DNA of 64,000 bases, taken from positions 62,001 through 126,000 of the forward strand of contig NZ_AGFF01000024.1 of the NCBI RefSeq assembly GCF_000226215.1, in the 5' to 3' direction. The notes beneath the pieces are model-generated. The model worked only from the letters and a program-made list of their open reading frames with translations, made no database searches and had not been told where the DNA came from. Both the position numbers and the translations under genes were made by a program. Source of the stretch: Dietzia alimentaria 72 (GTDB lineage Bacteria; Actinomycetota; Actinomycetes; Mycobacteriales; Mycobacteriaceae). Every line of letters starts with the position of its first letter. Within the stretch, counting starts at the first letter, position 1. Shown here piece by piece: positions 48,815 through 57,941 of this stretch.

Positions 48815-51800
48815 TCGATCACCTGCTGTCCTTCGGGCTGCGCGGGGCAACTCGACCGCACGTCGCAGTGGGAGCACCAGGGGCCCACACGAGCGGTGTA
48901 CCGCGGTCCGACGGTCGCCGCTCCGGCGCCGACGATGCGATCCGTCAGTGCTTCGGCAGACTGCTCGCCGAGCGGGTCCTGGGCGCGGTCGATCGGCAGT
49001 TTCCCCTCCCGGCCCGCCAGGTACAGCAAGAGCCCACCCCCCGGCTCCCGGTTCACCGCGGATTCCACCGCGTCGCGGGACACGGCCAATTGGTACAGCG
49101 CCAACTGGGGGTGTGCGGCCGCAACTGCACGGCTGACGGGCGCAGAGGAGGTTTTCAGGTCCACAGGCACGACGTGCCCTGCCTCGGTGGCCTCGAGCCT
49201 GTCGATACGGCCCCTCACGCGCACATTGCCCGGCACGTCGAACTCGAATGACTCCTCGACGCCCACGGTGGTGTACTCCGCCCGAGTGGCGCTACGCCAC
49301 GTACGAAAGGTCTCGGCCATCCCGACCATCGATTCGACTCCACGTTGGGCGAACCAGCCGCGGGCGACGGTTAATGCCTCCGCTCGACGCTGCACCGCCC
49401 CCCGAAGCTCGTCCTCGGTTACTCCTCCCTCGACAGCCTGGGCGAGTGCGTGGACGGTGGATCCGCGCAGGAGCGGCGCAGCCGACCCGGAGTCGGAGGA
49501 GTCCCCTCGGATCTTCTGGAGGAACCATCTGAGCGGACACTCCTCGAGTGCACCGAACCCGGACGGCGAGAGGACCGCGATCGGCTCCCCCGGTCCCGGG
49601 GTGAAGGCGGGCTCCGCCGTCGAGGGCTGAGCCGCACCGAACCAGGTATTCGGATCGGCTTCCTGAACGCCAGCGTCGCGGAGTCCGGCAAGTAATCCCG
49701 CGGCGTAGGCGACATCGCCAGGATCGGTCGTCGGATCGAGCAGCGCCGCGCGCAGGTCCACAGCCAGGTGTTGCAGCGTGAACACGGTCGGCGCGTAGCG
49801 GACCGAGCCGAGGGACGGGCTGGCAGAGGCCGGGACGGTGGCCAGTTCGGCGACCTCGTCAACGAACCTGGAGGCGGCCACGTCACCGTCCTCCGCGGAT
49901 TCGACGGCAGTCACGAGGAGGTGTTCGCGCGCACGAGAGCAGGCCACGTAGAACAGTCGGCGTTCCTCGGCCGAGCGGGCCATAGCGGACGAGACCGCGC
50001 GCTCCGACTCCGAGGGCAACGGTCCGTCGCCGGTCGATTCGGTGATGTCGACGAGTTCGTCCACGCCGAGAAGTCCGGACCTTCGGCGGGGTGCGGGCCA
50101 GACACCATCCTGGACCCCGCACACCGCCACCGCCCTCCACTCGCGACCGACCGAGGCGTGGGCGGACAACAGGCTGACCGCACCTCCCCTGGCGCGCATG
50201 TCCGCGCGACGGGGCGCTGGCAGGTCCTCGCCGGAGACCACTCCGCAGAAAAGCGCAACCGACCCGCCCGGGACGCGGTCGACGTAGTCCGCCGCATGAT
50301 CGAACAACGACACCACTGCATCCAGCGAGCGATCCGCGGACCGGGACCACGGATCCGCGGCCACCGCCTGGCGCACGAGTCGTCGCTCCAGTCTCGAGGC
50401 CGACCACGCGGCCCAGAGAACCTCTTCGACGGTGCCTCCGTGACGCAGCGAGTCCAGGACGGCCGCGCGAGCCCGACGGATCCGCGTGACCGGGGCCAGT
50501 TCAACCGCGGTGAGCCCCTGCGGGATTTGATCCTCGTCCGCTAACACGAGTCTGCGAAGCGTTTCCGCACTGGTGTCCGTCCCTCCGATTCCGGAGCGGC
50601 GCAGTCCTCGCCGCAACCGGCGCATGGCGACGGCGTCTGCGCGCCCCACCGGCCCGGACAACATCGTCAGGACGCGTTCCGCGTCGGTGGCGTCCTCTCG
50701 TTCGACCACCGACCTCAGGAGCAACAGAAGCGCCGCTGCCACCGGATCCCGTGCGGGTGGCAATTCCGCGCCCGCGTCCACCACGGGGATACCTGCGGCG
50801 TCGAGGGCCGCCAACAGTGAGTCCGCCACTCTCGGCAGGGACCGGGTCACTACGGCCATCTCGCCGTAGTCGATTCCGTCCAGGACGTGTCGACGCCGGA
50901 GGAAATCGGCGACGACGGCTGCTTCACCGGAGGGAGTACCCGCCACGACGACCCCCACCGAGCCGTTTGCCATCCGACCGTCCGCCACCGAGGATCGCGA
51001 TGCCCCGTCCGCAGTCCCTGATTCGCGCGGCCGGTGAAGTGCGGCGCCGGGGAGTCTATAGCCGACCCGCGCGGCTACAGCGGCGATCTCGGGAGCCATC
51101 CGGTGGCCGACCTGCAGGTCGACGGCTCGTCCGCCCTGGTCGATCACGGCCCTGGCGAGCCCGCCGTCGGCGCCGCGGAAACGAAACACCGACTGATCAC
51201 CGTCTTCGACCACCAGGAGGACGTCGGCACCGCCGCCGATGGTGGCCACGAACTCGGCCGACAACGGGTCGAGATGCTGGGCGTCGTCGACCGCGACCAG
51301 TCGCCGCGACCGGAAGGTCTCACGCAGCTCGGGATCAGCGGTGAGCGCGTCCAATGCCGCACCGACCAGTTCCGCGGCGTTGAGCGCCTCGGGGACGTCG
51401 GTTTCGCCGCCGCGGATACCCGAGCGCAACGCCATCTGTTCCTCGTGGCGGCGGAAGAACCCCGCGGCTGCCACCCACGCCGGTCTGCCCGCCGAACGGC
51501 CCAGCCGGGCGAGCTCGCGCGGACCTATCCCCCGTTCGAGCGACCGCAACAGCAGGTCGCGTAGCTCGCGCGCGAATCCGACCGTCGACAACGCAGGCCG
51601 CATAGATTCCGGCCACAGAGGTGCGCCGTCCGCCAACTCACCGAGCAGGGTCTCGCGAACCACGGCGTCGTGCTCCGCACCCGTGCGGAGTCGCGGTGGT
51701 GGGGCGTCAGCTCTGGCCGCTGCCAACCGCACCACAGCGTGTGCTAACGAGTGGACCGTGCGAACCGGCGCGTCGGTACCGACCACGAGCTCGGGGGCCA

Positions 51801-52170
51801 GCCCGCAGGTGATCTCCTCGACCAACGCCGCAGCAGCCGTCGCGGACCCTGTGAGCACGAGCACGCCGTCCAGTCCGACGCCACGCAGAATCGCGGACCG
51901 AACCGCGTCAACGACCAGTGACGTCTTGCCGCTACCTGGGCCGCCGCGCACGACCCAGCGCTCCTGCCCGCCCAGCCGGGTGGTACTCCAGTCGCGGCCG
52001 AGGAGATCGGTGAGGTCCGCCGGCCACGAACGCGTGCCGTCCGCGGCGGGAGCGCCACCGTCCGCGGGGGCGGACCGGCCAGCGCCCAGTGACGTACTCG
52101 GCGGCGGGCTCAGTTGCGTGCTGGGTGGCGTGCTGGGTGGCGTGTTCGGGGTGGCGGCGGGCTCTGTCAC
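48811..52170 (-). CDS. adnA: AdnA, partner subunit of AdnAB
   Basis: This 1119-aa protein has a Pro-rich N-terminal tail (1-45), Walker A GGPGSGKT (76-83), a UvrD-like motor and a C-terminal RecB-type nuclease with RGRIDRLE and VDLKTS. Cysteines in CSHCDVRSSC and an earlier ECPLRWF probably bind an Fe-S cluster. The second motor motif reads AVDDAQHLD instead of DExxQ, so ATP hydrolysis may be weak. This fits AdnB acting as lead motor. The GTG at 52170 has no clear ribosome site, and the long frame upstream is not used. It is coupled to adnB. Confidence 0.9.
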   Translation of the reverse strand: MTEPAATPNTPPSTPPSTQLSPPPSTSLGAGRSAPADGGAPAADGTRSWPADLTDLLGRDWSTTRLGGQERWVVRGGPGSGKTSLVVDAVRSAILRGVGLDGVLVLTGSATAAAALVEEITCGLAPELVVGTDAPVRTVHSLAHAVVRLAAARADAPPPRLRTGAEHDAVVRETLLGELADGAPLWPESMRPALSTVGFARELRDLLLRSLERGIGPRELARLGRSAGRPAWVAAAGFFRRHEEQMALRSGIRGGETDVPEALNAAELVGAALDALTADPELRETFRSRRLVAVDDAQHLDPLSAEFVATIGGGADVLLVVEDGDQSVFRFRGADGGLARAVIDQGGRAVDLQVGHRMAPEIAAVAARVGYRLPGAALHRPRESGTADGASRSSVADGRMANGSVGVVVAGTPSGEAAVVADFLRRRHVLDGIDYGEMAVVTRSLPRVADSLLAALDAAGIPVVDAGAELPPARDPVAAALLLLLRSVVEREDATDAERVLTMLSGPVGRADAVAMRRLRRGLRRSGIGGTDTSAETLRRLVLADEDQIPQGLTAVELAPVTRIRRARAAVLDSLRHGGTVEEVLWAAWSASRLERRLVRQAVAADPWSRSADRSLDAVVSLFDHAADYVDRVPGGSVALFCGVVSGEDLPAPRRADMRARGGAVSLLSAHASVGREWRAVAVCGVQDGVWPAPRRRSGLLGVDELVDITESTGDGPLPSESERAVSSAMARSAEERRLFYVACSRAREHLLVTAVESAEDGDVAASRFVDEVAELATVPASASPSLGSVRYAPTVFTLQHLAVDLRAALLDPTTDPGDVAYAAGLLAGLRDAGVQEADPNTWFGAAQPSTAEPAFTPGPGEPIAVLSPSGFGALEECPLRWFLQKIRGDSSDSGSAAPLLRGSTVHALAQAVEGGVTEDELRGAVQRRAEALTVARGWFAQRGVESMVGMAETFRTWRSATRAEYTTVGVEESFEFDVPGNVRVRGRIDRLEATEAGHVVPVDLKTSSAPVSRAVAAAHPQLALYQLAVSRDAVESAVNREPGGGLLLYLAGREGKLPIDRAQDPLGEQSAEALTDRIVGAGAATVGPRYTARVGPWCSHCDVRSSCPAQPEGQQVIE

Positions 52171-52216
52171 GGCTCGATCAGACCACACGACTCCGACATC
52201 CCTCCGGCCACCGTCG

Positions 52217-53452
52217 TCAGCGCAGGGTGTCCTCGAGCATGACCGGTCGACACGCGGTTCGCGCCACAACCATCATCACCGCGAGCACCGCCGTGAGGAA
52301 TCCGATCCCCGCGGCCAGGCCGGGGCCGTCCAACAGGATGCCGAACACGATCGGGCCCAAGGATGCCGCCGTGTAACCGACGCCCTGTGCAAAGCCCGAT
52401 AGTGCCGCCGAACCCGCCTGCGTGCGGGTGCGGAGGTTGATCAGGGTCAGACATAGCGGGAACGTACTGGGCCCGACGCCGAGCAGACAGATCCACACCC
52501 ACGGTGCGATCTCCGGGGCCCAGAGCAGGCCGGCGAACCCGGCCAGGTAGGCCAGGACGGAGATGACGACGACTGGGTACGGATCCTCGAATCGACCCGC
52601 GGCCCAGGGCACGACCAATGCGGCGACGAGTCCGATCGCCGAGTAGACCGCGAGTGCCAGACCGCCTTCCGCGCGGGTCATCCCGATGGACTCGGCGACG
52701 GCCGGGAGCCAGGTGAAAAATGCGTACGTACACAGGGAGTTCGTTCCGAAGAACAGGGCCAGTGCCACGCCGACGGGCGAACGCCACGGGCGGATCTTCT
52801 GGGCCGGGGTCCGGGTGTCCGTGGGTCCAGCTTCGGCGTCGGGCGTCCCCGTCGGCACTCCCGGGCGCAGGATCTGAACTACCCACGGCATGGCGGCGAT
52901 CACGGCAAGCACCGCCCACCAGCCTATGGACACCCGCCACCCCGCGGCCTCCTCCACGGGCACGGCCACCAGTGCTGGCACGACCGTGCCCAATTGCAGG
53001 CCGGTGATGTAAACCATGCTGACGGCGGCCACGTGCCGGGGAAAGTATTTCTTGACCAGCGGCGGGGCGACCACATTGCCGATCCCCATCCCCGCGAGAG
53101 CGATGAGCGAACCCCCGACCATGACCCCGGGCTCGTTGGCGAGCGCCCGGACCACCTGTCCGGCGGCGGCTGCGCCCATGGCGGCAACGGTGACCGTCTC
53201 CAGGCTCCATCTGCGCACCACGAGCGGGGTGAGAACACCCCACGCGGCGAACATGACGGTGGGGACCATTCCCAACAGCCCCATGCCTGCGGTGCCGAGC
53301 CCGACCTCGGCGTCGATCACCCCGAGCAGCGGGCTCAGTGAAGTGACGGCGGTGCGGAGGTTGAGCGAGACGAGGATAACGCCGACCAGCGCCACAACGG
53401 GAAAAGAGACGGCCCCCCTAGAGGAATCCGTGCGCTCGGCACGGGGGGTCAT
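52217..53452 (-). CDS. MFS transporter of the CynX/NimT type
   Basis: This 411-aa membrane protein has about twelve TM segments (from FPVVALVGVILVSLNLRTAVTS to FLTAVLAVMMVVARTA). The NLRTAVTSLSPLL and GPSTFPLCLTLINLRTRT repeats are typical of the CynX/NimT branch of the major facilitator superfamily. Substrates in that branch include cyanate and 2-nitroimidazole. Here the substrate is unknown. The ATG at 53452 overlaps the preceding stop (ATGA). In M. tuberculosis this place holds lipV and an alkyltransferase-like gene, so the transporter is a lineage-specific replacement. Confidence 0.82.
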   Translation of the reverse strand: MTPRAERTDSSRGAVSFPVVALVGVILVSLNLRTAVTSLSPLLGVIDAEVGLGTAGMGLLGMVPTVMFAAWGVLTPLVVRRWSLETVTVAAMGAAAAGQVVRALANEPGVMVGGSLIALAGMGIGNVVAPPLVKKYFPRHVAAVSMVYITGLQLGTVVPALVAVPVEEAAGWRVSIGWWAVLAVIAAMPWVVQILRPGVPTGTPDAEAGPTDTRTPAQKIRPWRSPVGVALALFFGTNSLCTYAFFTWLPAVAESIGMTRAEGGLALAVYSAIGLVAALVVPWAAGRFEDPYPVVVISVLAYLAGFAGLLWAPEIAPWVWICLLGVGPSTFPLCLTLINLRTRTQAGSAALSGFAQGVGYTAASLGPIVFGILLDGPGLAAGIGFLTAVLAVMMVVARTACRPVMLEDTLR

Positions 53453-54330
53453 GCGTCCGGTTCTCCGACGAAGTCGCCGACCTGCCTCGCCATGGACTGA
53501 AGTCCGTCCATGGCCGCCGGACGCGACCCTGAATGTAGTGCGTGGACGGCCAGACGGAACACCGCTGCTCGCAGGACCATCTGCGGCCAGTCGTCGAGAT
53601 GGCGCCAGCGGTACAGGACACCTGAGTCGACGGTGCCCCACGAGAGGTGATCGACTGCGACGACGGCCGCCGACCACGATGCGGGGCGGAGGTACGGGAC
53701 GACCTCGGTCAGAGCGGGCTCGGACGAGGAGTCGAACAGCAGACCGCGGGCGAGATCCCCGTGGACCACCCCGCTCACCGGGGCCTCCACCGGCCGCCGA
53801 TGCCGGATGAGTCCCTTGGCACCGAGCAGGGCGGCCGCGCGGTGCGTGGCGAACGACGTGCCATGGTCCTCCATTCCCGGCGCCAGGTCACGTTCGGGAT
53901 CGCCGTCCCACGCTGCAGATTCAGCAAAAGCGAAGAGGTCGGTCTCCGACCATGGCCGCGCTGCGGGGCGCCGCACGTACCGCGGGCGTTCGACAGCGGC
54001 GAGGGAGGCGTTGATCCTGCCCGACCACGCGATGGTCTCGTCCGCGCGCGCCTCGGGACGTCCGGAGACCGCCCGGTCGGCGCGCCATCCGCTGACCACA
54101 TGCCGGCCGTCGTGGGATCGAACGGGCGTCGCCACACGCAACCCGGTGACATTCAGTTCCTCGCGCACGCGGGCGGACCAGTTGGCCAGCCCCGTGTCGG
54201 CCACAGGTCGCAACACCACCGGCGATCCGGACGCGGTCACGAGCCACCCGGAGCCGGAGCCGGCACCCACGGGCACAGCCGGGCCGTCGGCCGCGCCGAA
54301 TGCGCCGCGGACGTGGTCGGGGACCGTCAT
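53449..54330 (-). CDS. TIGR02569-like, phosphotransferase-fold protein
   Basis: This 293-aa protein is related to an actinobacterial family named TIGR02569. It looks like a degenerate aminoglycoside-phosphotransferase fold, with VVHGDLARGLLFD in the place of the catalytic HGD-x4-N and an N-lobe that ends in GSPVVLRPVAD. The catalytic Asn seems to be replaced. Function is unknown. The ATG at 54330 is chosen by likeness to related starts. A TTG overlapping the moeZ stop (54369) or a GTG at 54339 are possible. It sits in an operon of DUF3152-moeZ-this-MFS with overlapping or near-overlapping ends. Confidence 0.72.
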   Translation of the reverse strand: MTVPDHVRGAFGAADGPAVPVGAGSGSGWLVTASGSPVVLRPVADTGLANWSARVREELNVTGLRVATPVRSHDGRHVVSGWRADRAVSGRPEARADETIAWSGRINASLAAVERPRYVRRPAARPWSETDLFAFAESAAWDGDPERDLAPGMEDHGTSFATHRAAALLGAKGLIRHRRPVEAPVSGVVHGDLARGLLFDSSSEPALTEVVPYLRPASWSAAVVAVDHLSWGTVDSGVLYRWRHLDDWPQMVLRAAVFRLAVHALHSGSRPAAMDGLQSMARQVGDFVGEPDA

Positions 54331-54365
54331 GTCGTTCACGCCGACCACCGTACCCACACCATCTG

Positions 54366-55589
54366 TCAATACCCCGGCAGGGACGGATCGACATCACGGG
54401 TCCACGCTTCGATCCCGCCCTCCAGCGAGCGCACACCGGCGAGCCCCGCCGCGGACATCGTCTCCACCGCGCGGGCCGAACGCACCCCGGACTTGCAGTA
54501 GACGACCAGGGGGCCTCGTGCCGCTGCGCGGCCCAGAACACCCGTCGGGTCGGCGGCGTCGTCCGCGACCGAATCCAACGGCACCCACACCGAGGGTTCG
54601 ATCGACGCGATCGACCGCTCGCCGGCGCCGCGGACGTCCACCAGCACCGGCACCACGGAAGGACCTGCCATCTCCAACTCCGCAGCCAGGACCGTCGCGG
54701 GGACGGTCGGCACATCGGTCGCCTCCGCCCCCGGGACATCGCACGAGACGTCGTCGGCCCCGTCCGGCAGGTCGGTGACGGGCACCCTCGAGGGATCGGG
54801 ACGGATCGATACCGTCCGATTGGTGGACTCGAGCAAGTCCATCAGCACCAGTCTGCCGAGCAGAGGTCGACCGGCCCCGGTGATCAACTTGACCGCCTCC
54901 ATGGCCATCATCGAGCCGACCGTGCCGCATAATGCACCGACCACGCCCGCTTCGGCACAGCTCGGGACAGAGCCGGCCGGCGGCGGCGCCGGGTACAGAT
55001 CACGCAGGCCGACCGGCTCGACCGGAGCCGGCGGCCGCGACCAGAACACGGCTAGCTGTGCCCGGGAGCGGTCGATGGTGCCCCAGATCAGCGGAATCCC
55101 CGCGATCTCGCAGGCGTCGGAGACCAGGTAGCGGGTGGCGAAGTTGTCGCTACCGTCCACCACCAGGTGATGCCCCTCGAGCAAAGACATGATGTTCAGC
55201 GCATCGAGGCGGCAATGGAGCGCGTCGACCCTGACCCCGGGCGCCAACCCGGCCAACCTGTCGCGGGCCGAGTCCACTTTCGGTCTGCCCACCGCCTCGA
55301 CGGAGTGGATCACCTGCCGGTGGAGATTGCCGAGGTCGACGTCGTCGTCGTCGATCACCGTGATCCGTCCGACCCCCGCGGCGGCGAGATACATCAGGAC
55401 CGGTGCACCCAGGCCTCCCGCACCCACCACGAACACTGACGCGCCGCGCAGGCGGCGCTGCCCCTCGTCGCCGATCGCGCCCAACAACAGGTGTCGCGAG
55501 TAGGTGGCCCGCTCGCGCGCGGTCAGCTCCGGGACCGGATCCACCAGCGGTGGTAATCCCCGATCTGCCTGGCCGTCCACGACACTCAC
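54366..55589 (-). CDS. moeZ: Sulfur-carrier adenylyltransferase/sulfurtransferase MoeZ (MoeB-rhodanese)
   Basis: This 407-aa fusion has an E1-like adenylyltransferase (nucleotide loop GAGGLG at 56-61, DDDDVDLGNLHRQ, active Cys in SVPSCAEAG) and a C-terminal rhodanese domain with the catalytic loop VYCKSGVRSA. It activates and sulfurates ThiS/MoaD-like carrier proteins for molybdopterin, thiamine, or CysO-dependent cysteine synthesis. The GTG at 55589 overlaps the DUF3152 stop (GTGA). The CxxC zinc pairs of E. coli MoeB are not obvious. It is in the same place as in M. tuberculosis (moeZ/moeB1). Confidence 0.9.
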   Translation of the reverse strand: MSVVDGQADRGLPPLVDPVPELTARERATYSRHLLLGAIGDEGQRRLRGASVFVVGAGGLGAPVLMYLAAAGVGRITVIDDDDVDLGNLHRQVIHSVEAVGRPKVDSARDRLAGLAPGVRVDALHCRLDALNIMSLLEGHHLVVDGSDNFATRYLVSDACEIAGIPLIWGTIDRSRAQLAVFWSRPPAPVEPVGLRDLYPAPPPAGSVPSCAEAGVVGALCGTVGSMMAMEAVKLITGAGRPLLGRLVLMDLLESTNRTVSIRPDPSRVPVTDLPDGADDVSCDVPGAEATDVPTVPATVLAAELEMAGPSVVPVLVDVRGAGERSIASIEPSVWVPLDSVADDAADPTGVLGRAAARGPLVVYCKSGVRSARAVETMSAAGLAGVRSLEGGIEAWTRDVDPSLPGY

Positions 55590-56659
55590 CTTTGCGCCTG
55601 CGGGCCGTCCGGAAACGGCCAGGCGTTGTACCGGCACGTGTCCCGATTGTCCGGCACCACGCCCTCGGGATCCAACCGGAAGATGTCCCCGTTGGTTACA
55701 CCGAAGGTCTGCTGCATCATGATCGGCGCCAACACCCCGTTCTCCGGGCACGGCGCGTGCGCGGGATATCCGACCGCGTGGCCCACCTCGTGGTTGACAA
55801 GGTACTGCCGATACGAACCGATGTCGCCCTGGAAGGACCGGGCACCACGCACCCACCGCGCCAGGTTGAGATAGACCCGACCGGTGGACGAGTTGTAGCA
55901 GCTCGACTCGAGCTGGATGTCGTACCCGCAGTTCTCGCGGACCGTCATCGGGCTGGCAAGCGAGACCCTGAAGGTCGGTTCGCCCTGCTCGATCCGCTCG
56001 AACGCCACTGCTCCGTCGGCGGTCCAGCTCCTGGGGTCGGATAAGGTCGCGTCGACCATTCGTGCCACCGAGTCGTCTCCGCCGAACTCGACCGCGTCCA
56101 CTCCGTCCTCGATCTCGACGGTGTAACTGAAACGCTCCGCGGTCGACCCACCGACGAGGTCGGTCCCCCCGGGCACGGTCCGGAACGTCCCGGCGCCTGC
56201 GTCGGTGAACGACCCGCCCTCCGGCAGCTTCCCGCTCGGTGGCATCTTCCCCGCAGACGGCGCACCCACGATCACCTGCGTCTCCTCCGGCTCCACCGCG
56301 ACCTCGTCCGACAGGCCGGGCGAGGCGACCGCATCGGCGATCACCAGACCGGTGACCACCACGAGCACGGGGATCGCGTACGCGCGCCAGCCCCACGTGG
56401 AAAAGAACCGACCCACGGGAGTCTGCTTGGGCAGGTGGTCGCGCGCACCCGGAACCGACCGCCGGCGCCCCGGGCCTGTCTCTTCCGGGTCCCACGGAGC
56501 ACGCAGTGGTTCGCTCTGCGGTGGGTAGTACGGCGACCGCTCCGGCTCCCGATGATCACTCTTGGGGCGGGGGCGCTCCGCACGACCACCTCGCGCGACA
56601 TCTCCCATGGCGGGACCATTGTCCTCGCCATCCGATGTCCGGCGACGGCCGTCGCTCAT
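55586..56659 (-). CDS. DUF3152 membrane-anchored metalloprotease-like protein
   Basis: The 357-aa protein has a Pro/Arg-rich cytoplasmic N-terminus (1-90), a single TM segment (about 93-112) and an exported domain. The exported domain contains NHEVGHAVGYPAH, a HExxH-type zinc site with a third His, and two Cys pairs (CGYDIQLESSC, CPENG...TCRYN). The usual DUF3152 layout matches. It may be an extracytoplasmic metalloprotease, but no activity is known. The ATG at 56659 follows GGAGGTG. It heads an operon into moeZ. Confidence 0.85.
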   Translation of the reverse strand: MSDGRRRTSDGEDNGPAMGDVARGGRAERPRPKSDHREPERSPYYPPQSEPLRAPWDPEETGPGRRRSVPGARDHLPKQTPVGRFFSTWGWRAYAIPVLVVVTGLVIADAVASPGLSDEVAVEPEETQVIVGAPSAGKMPPSGKLPEGGSFTDAGAGTFRTVPGGTDLVGGSTAERFSYTVEIEDGVDAVEFGGDDSVARMVDATLSDPRSWTADGAVAFERIEQGEPTFRVSLASPMTVRENCGYDIQLESSCYNSSTGRVYLNLARWVRGARSFQGDIGSYRQYLVNHEVGHAVGYPAHAPCPENGVLAPIMMQQTFGVTNGDIFRLDPEGVVPDNRDTCRYNAWPFPDGPQAQR

Positions 56660-56805
56660 CCGCGCACCTCCACGTCTGCTCTGATCAAGACGTCCACGAT
56701 CCCACACACGGGATGACCGCCCGCCCCGGCACTCCGCCGGTGCGGGTATTGTCCGTCTCGCCCGGGCGTCTGTCGACTCCCGCCCGGGTGGACAGGAGCA
56801 AGTTG

Positions 56806-57480
56806 ATGATAAGCCCGGACGGACCGTCCCCGGCGGCGCCGGGTCGAGCCAGGGCGACCCGGCTCCCACGCGGCGCGCGCCGTCGACAACTGATCGACGC
56901 GGCCGGAACAGTGTTCGTGGACCAGGGGTTCCACGCGTCCGGAATGGACGACATCGCCGTGCTGGCGGGGGTCTCAAAACCCGTTCTGTACCAACACTTC
57001 GACTCGAAACGCGACCTGTACATCGAGGTGCTCCGGCACCACGTGGACGAACTGCTCGCCCGTATCCGCGCTGCCCTCGACTCCACCTCGGACAACCGAC
57101 GCAGGGTCGAAGCGGCCGTCGACACGTTCTTCGCCTACGCCGACTCTGACATTCGCGGTTTTCGTCTGGTCTTCGCCTCGGAGTCCGGCGACGAGGACAT
57201 CCGTCGCGAACTCGACAGGGCTACCAACGGCTGCATCGAGGCCGTCCACGACCTCGTACGCGGCGACTCGGGACTCGACGCCCACCGCTCGCGACTGCTT
57301 GCTGTAGGCCTGGTCGGTGCGAGCCGCGTCAGCGCTGGCCACTGGCTCGACGCTGGACGGCCGATCCCGCGAGCCGACGCCGTCTCCACGACTGTCACGC
57401 TCTGCTGGGGTGGACTATCGAAGATTCCGCGTCAGGCGGGCGACCGTCCGGATTCCGGCAGTCGGGTCTGCGGGGTCTAG
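56806..57480 (+). CDS. TetR-family regulator (Rv3208-like)
   Basis: This 224-aa repressor type has the helix-turn-helix in RRQLIDAAGTVFVDQGFHASGMDDIAVLAGVSKPVLYQHFDSKRDLYIEVL, followed by a helical ligand-binding domain. The ATG at 56806 follows GGAG 7 nt upstream. It is convergent with the DUF3107 gene and lies in the same context as M. tuberculosis Rv3208. Its TAG stop codon is part of a 30-bp palindrome. Ligand and targets are unknown. Confidence 0.87.
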   Translation: MISPDGPSPAAPGRARATRLPRGARRRQLIDAAGTVFVDQGFHASGMDDIAVLAGVSKPVLYQHFDSKRDLYIEVLRHHVDELLARIRAALDSTSDNRRRVEAAVDTFFAYADSDIRGFRLVFASESGDEDIRRELDRATNGCIEAVHDLVRGDSGLDAHRSRLLAVGLVGASRVSAGHWLDAGRPIPRADAVSTTVTLCWGGLSKIPRQAGDRPDSGSRVCGV

Positions 57481-57494
57481 ACCCCGCAGACCCC
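57465..57494. terminator. 30-bp perfect palindrome terminator containing a stop codon
   Basis: The 30 bases are self-complementary on both strands and include the TetR gene's stop codon (57478-57480). The site lies between convergent TetR and DUF3107 genes. Confidence 0.75.
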
Positions 57495-57508
57495 AGGATT
57501 TCAGGCCC

Positions 57509-57736
57509 TCAGGAGAGGAAACCGACGGGACGACGCGCAGACTCCCCGATCTCCACGTAGGCCACACGATCGGTGGACACCAGGTAAGTGCGCCCCTTCT
57601 CGTCCTCGAGCTCCAGTACCGCCTTGGTCTCGGCGGTGAGAGCCGCCTCGACGCGACCCCGCACGTCCTCGGGGGTCATCCCGGTCTTGAACACGAGCTC
57701 ACGATTGCTGTCGGCGATGCCGATCTTGACCTCCAC
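57509..57736 (-). CDS. DUF3107 family small protein
   Basis: This 75-aa protein starts MEVKIGIADSNRELVF and has the DUF3107 pattern, a small alpha/beta protein conserved in actinobacteria (the M. tuberculosis counterpart is the TB9.4-type antigen). There is no membrane or signal segment. Function is unknown. It faces the RhlE helicase gene across 205 bp, in which an AT-rich TATAGAGGTAT may be its -10 region. Confidence 0.85.
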   Translation of the reverse strand: MEVKIGIADSNRELVFKTGMTPEDVRGRVEAALTAETKAVLELEDEKGRTYLVSTDRVAYVEIGESARRPVGFLS

Positions 57737-57941
57737 AGTGCTTGCCCTCTCGTCGTCGACGCATCCACGTCGTCATCAGTGATACCTCTATACCCCAGGC
57801 TAGCCCGGCGCCCGTGTCCGGCAGCGTGACGGGATAGGATGACAGGACGTGGATCACAACGCGTCCCCGGGTACCCCGCGGACGCGGAACTCATAGATCC
57901 GCGTGGAAATGTGCGCGCGCCCCTCTCGCCGAGGCCGTCCC

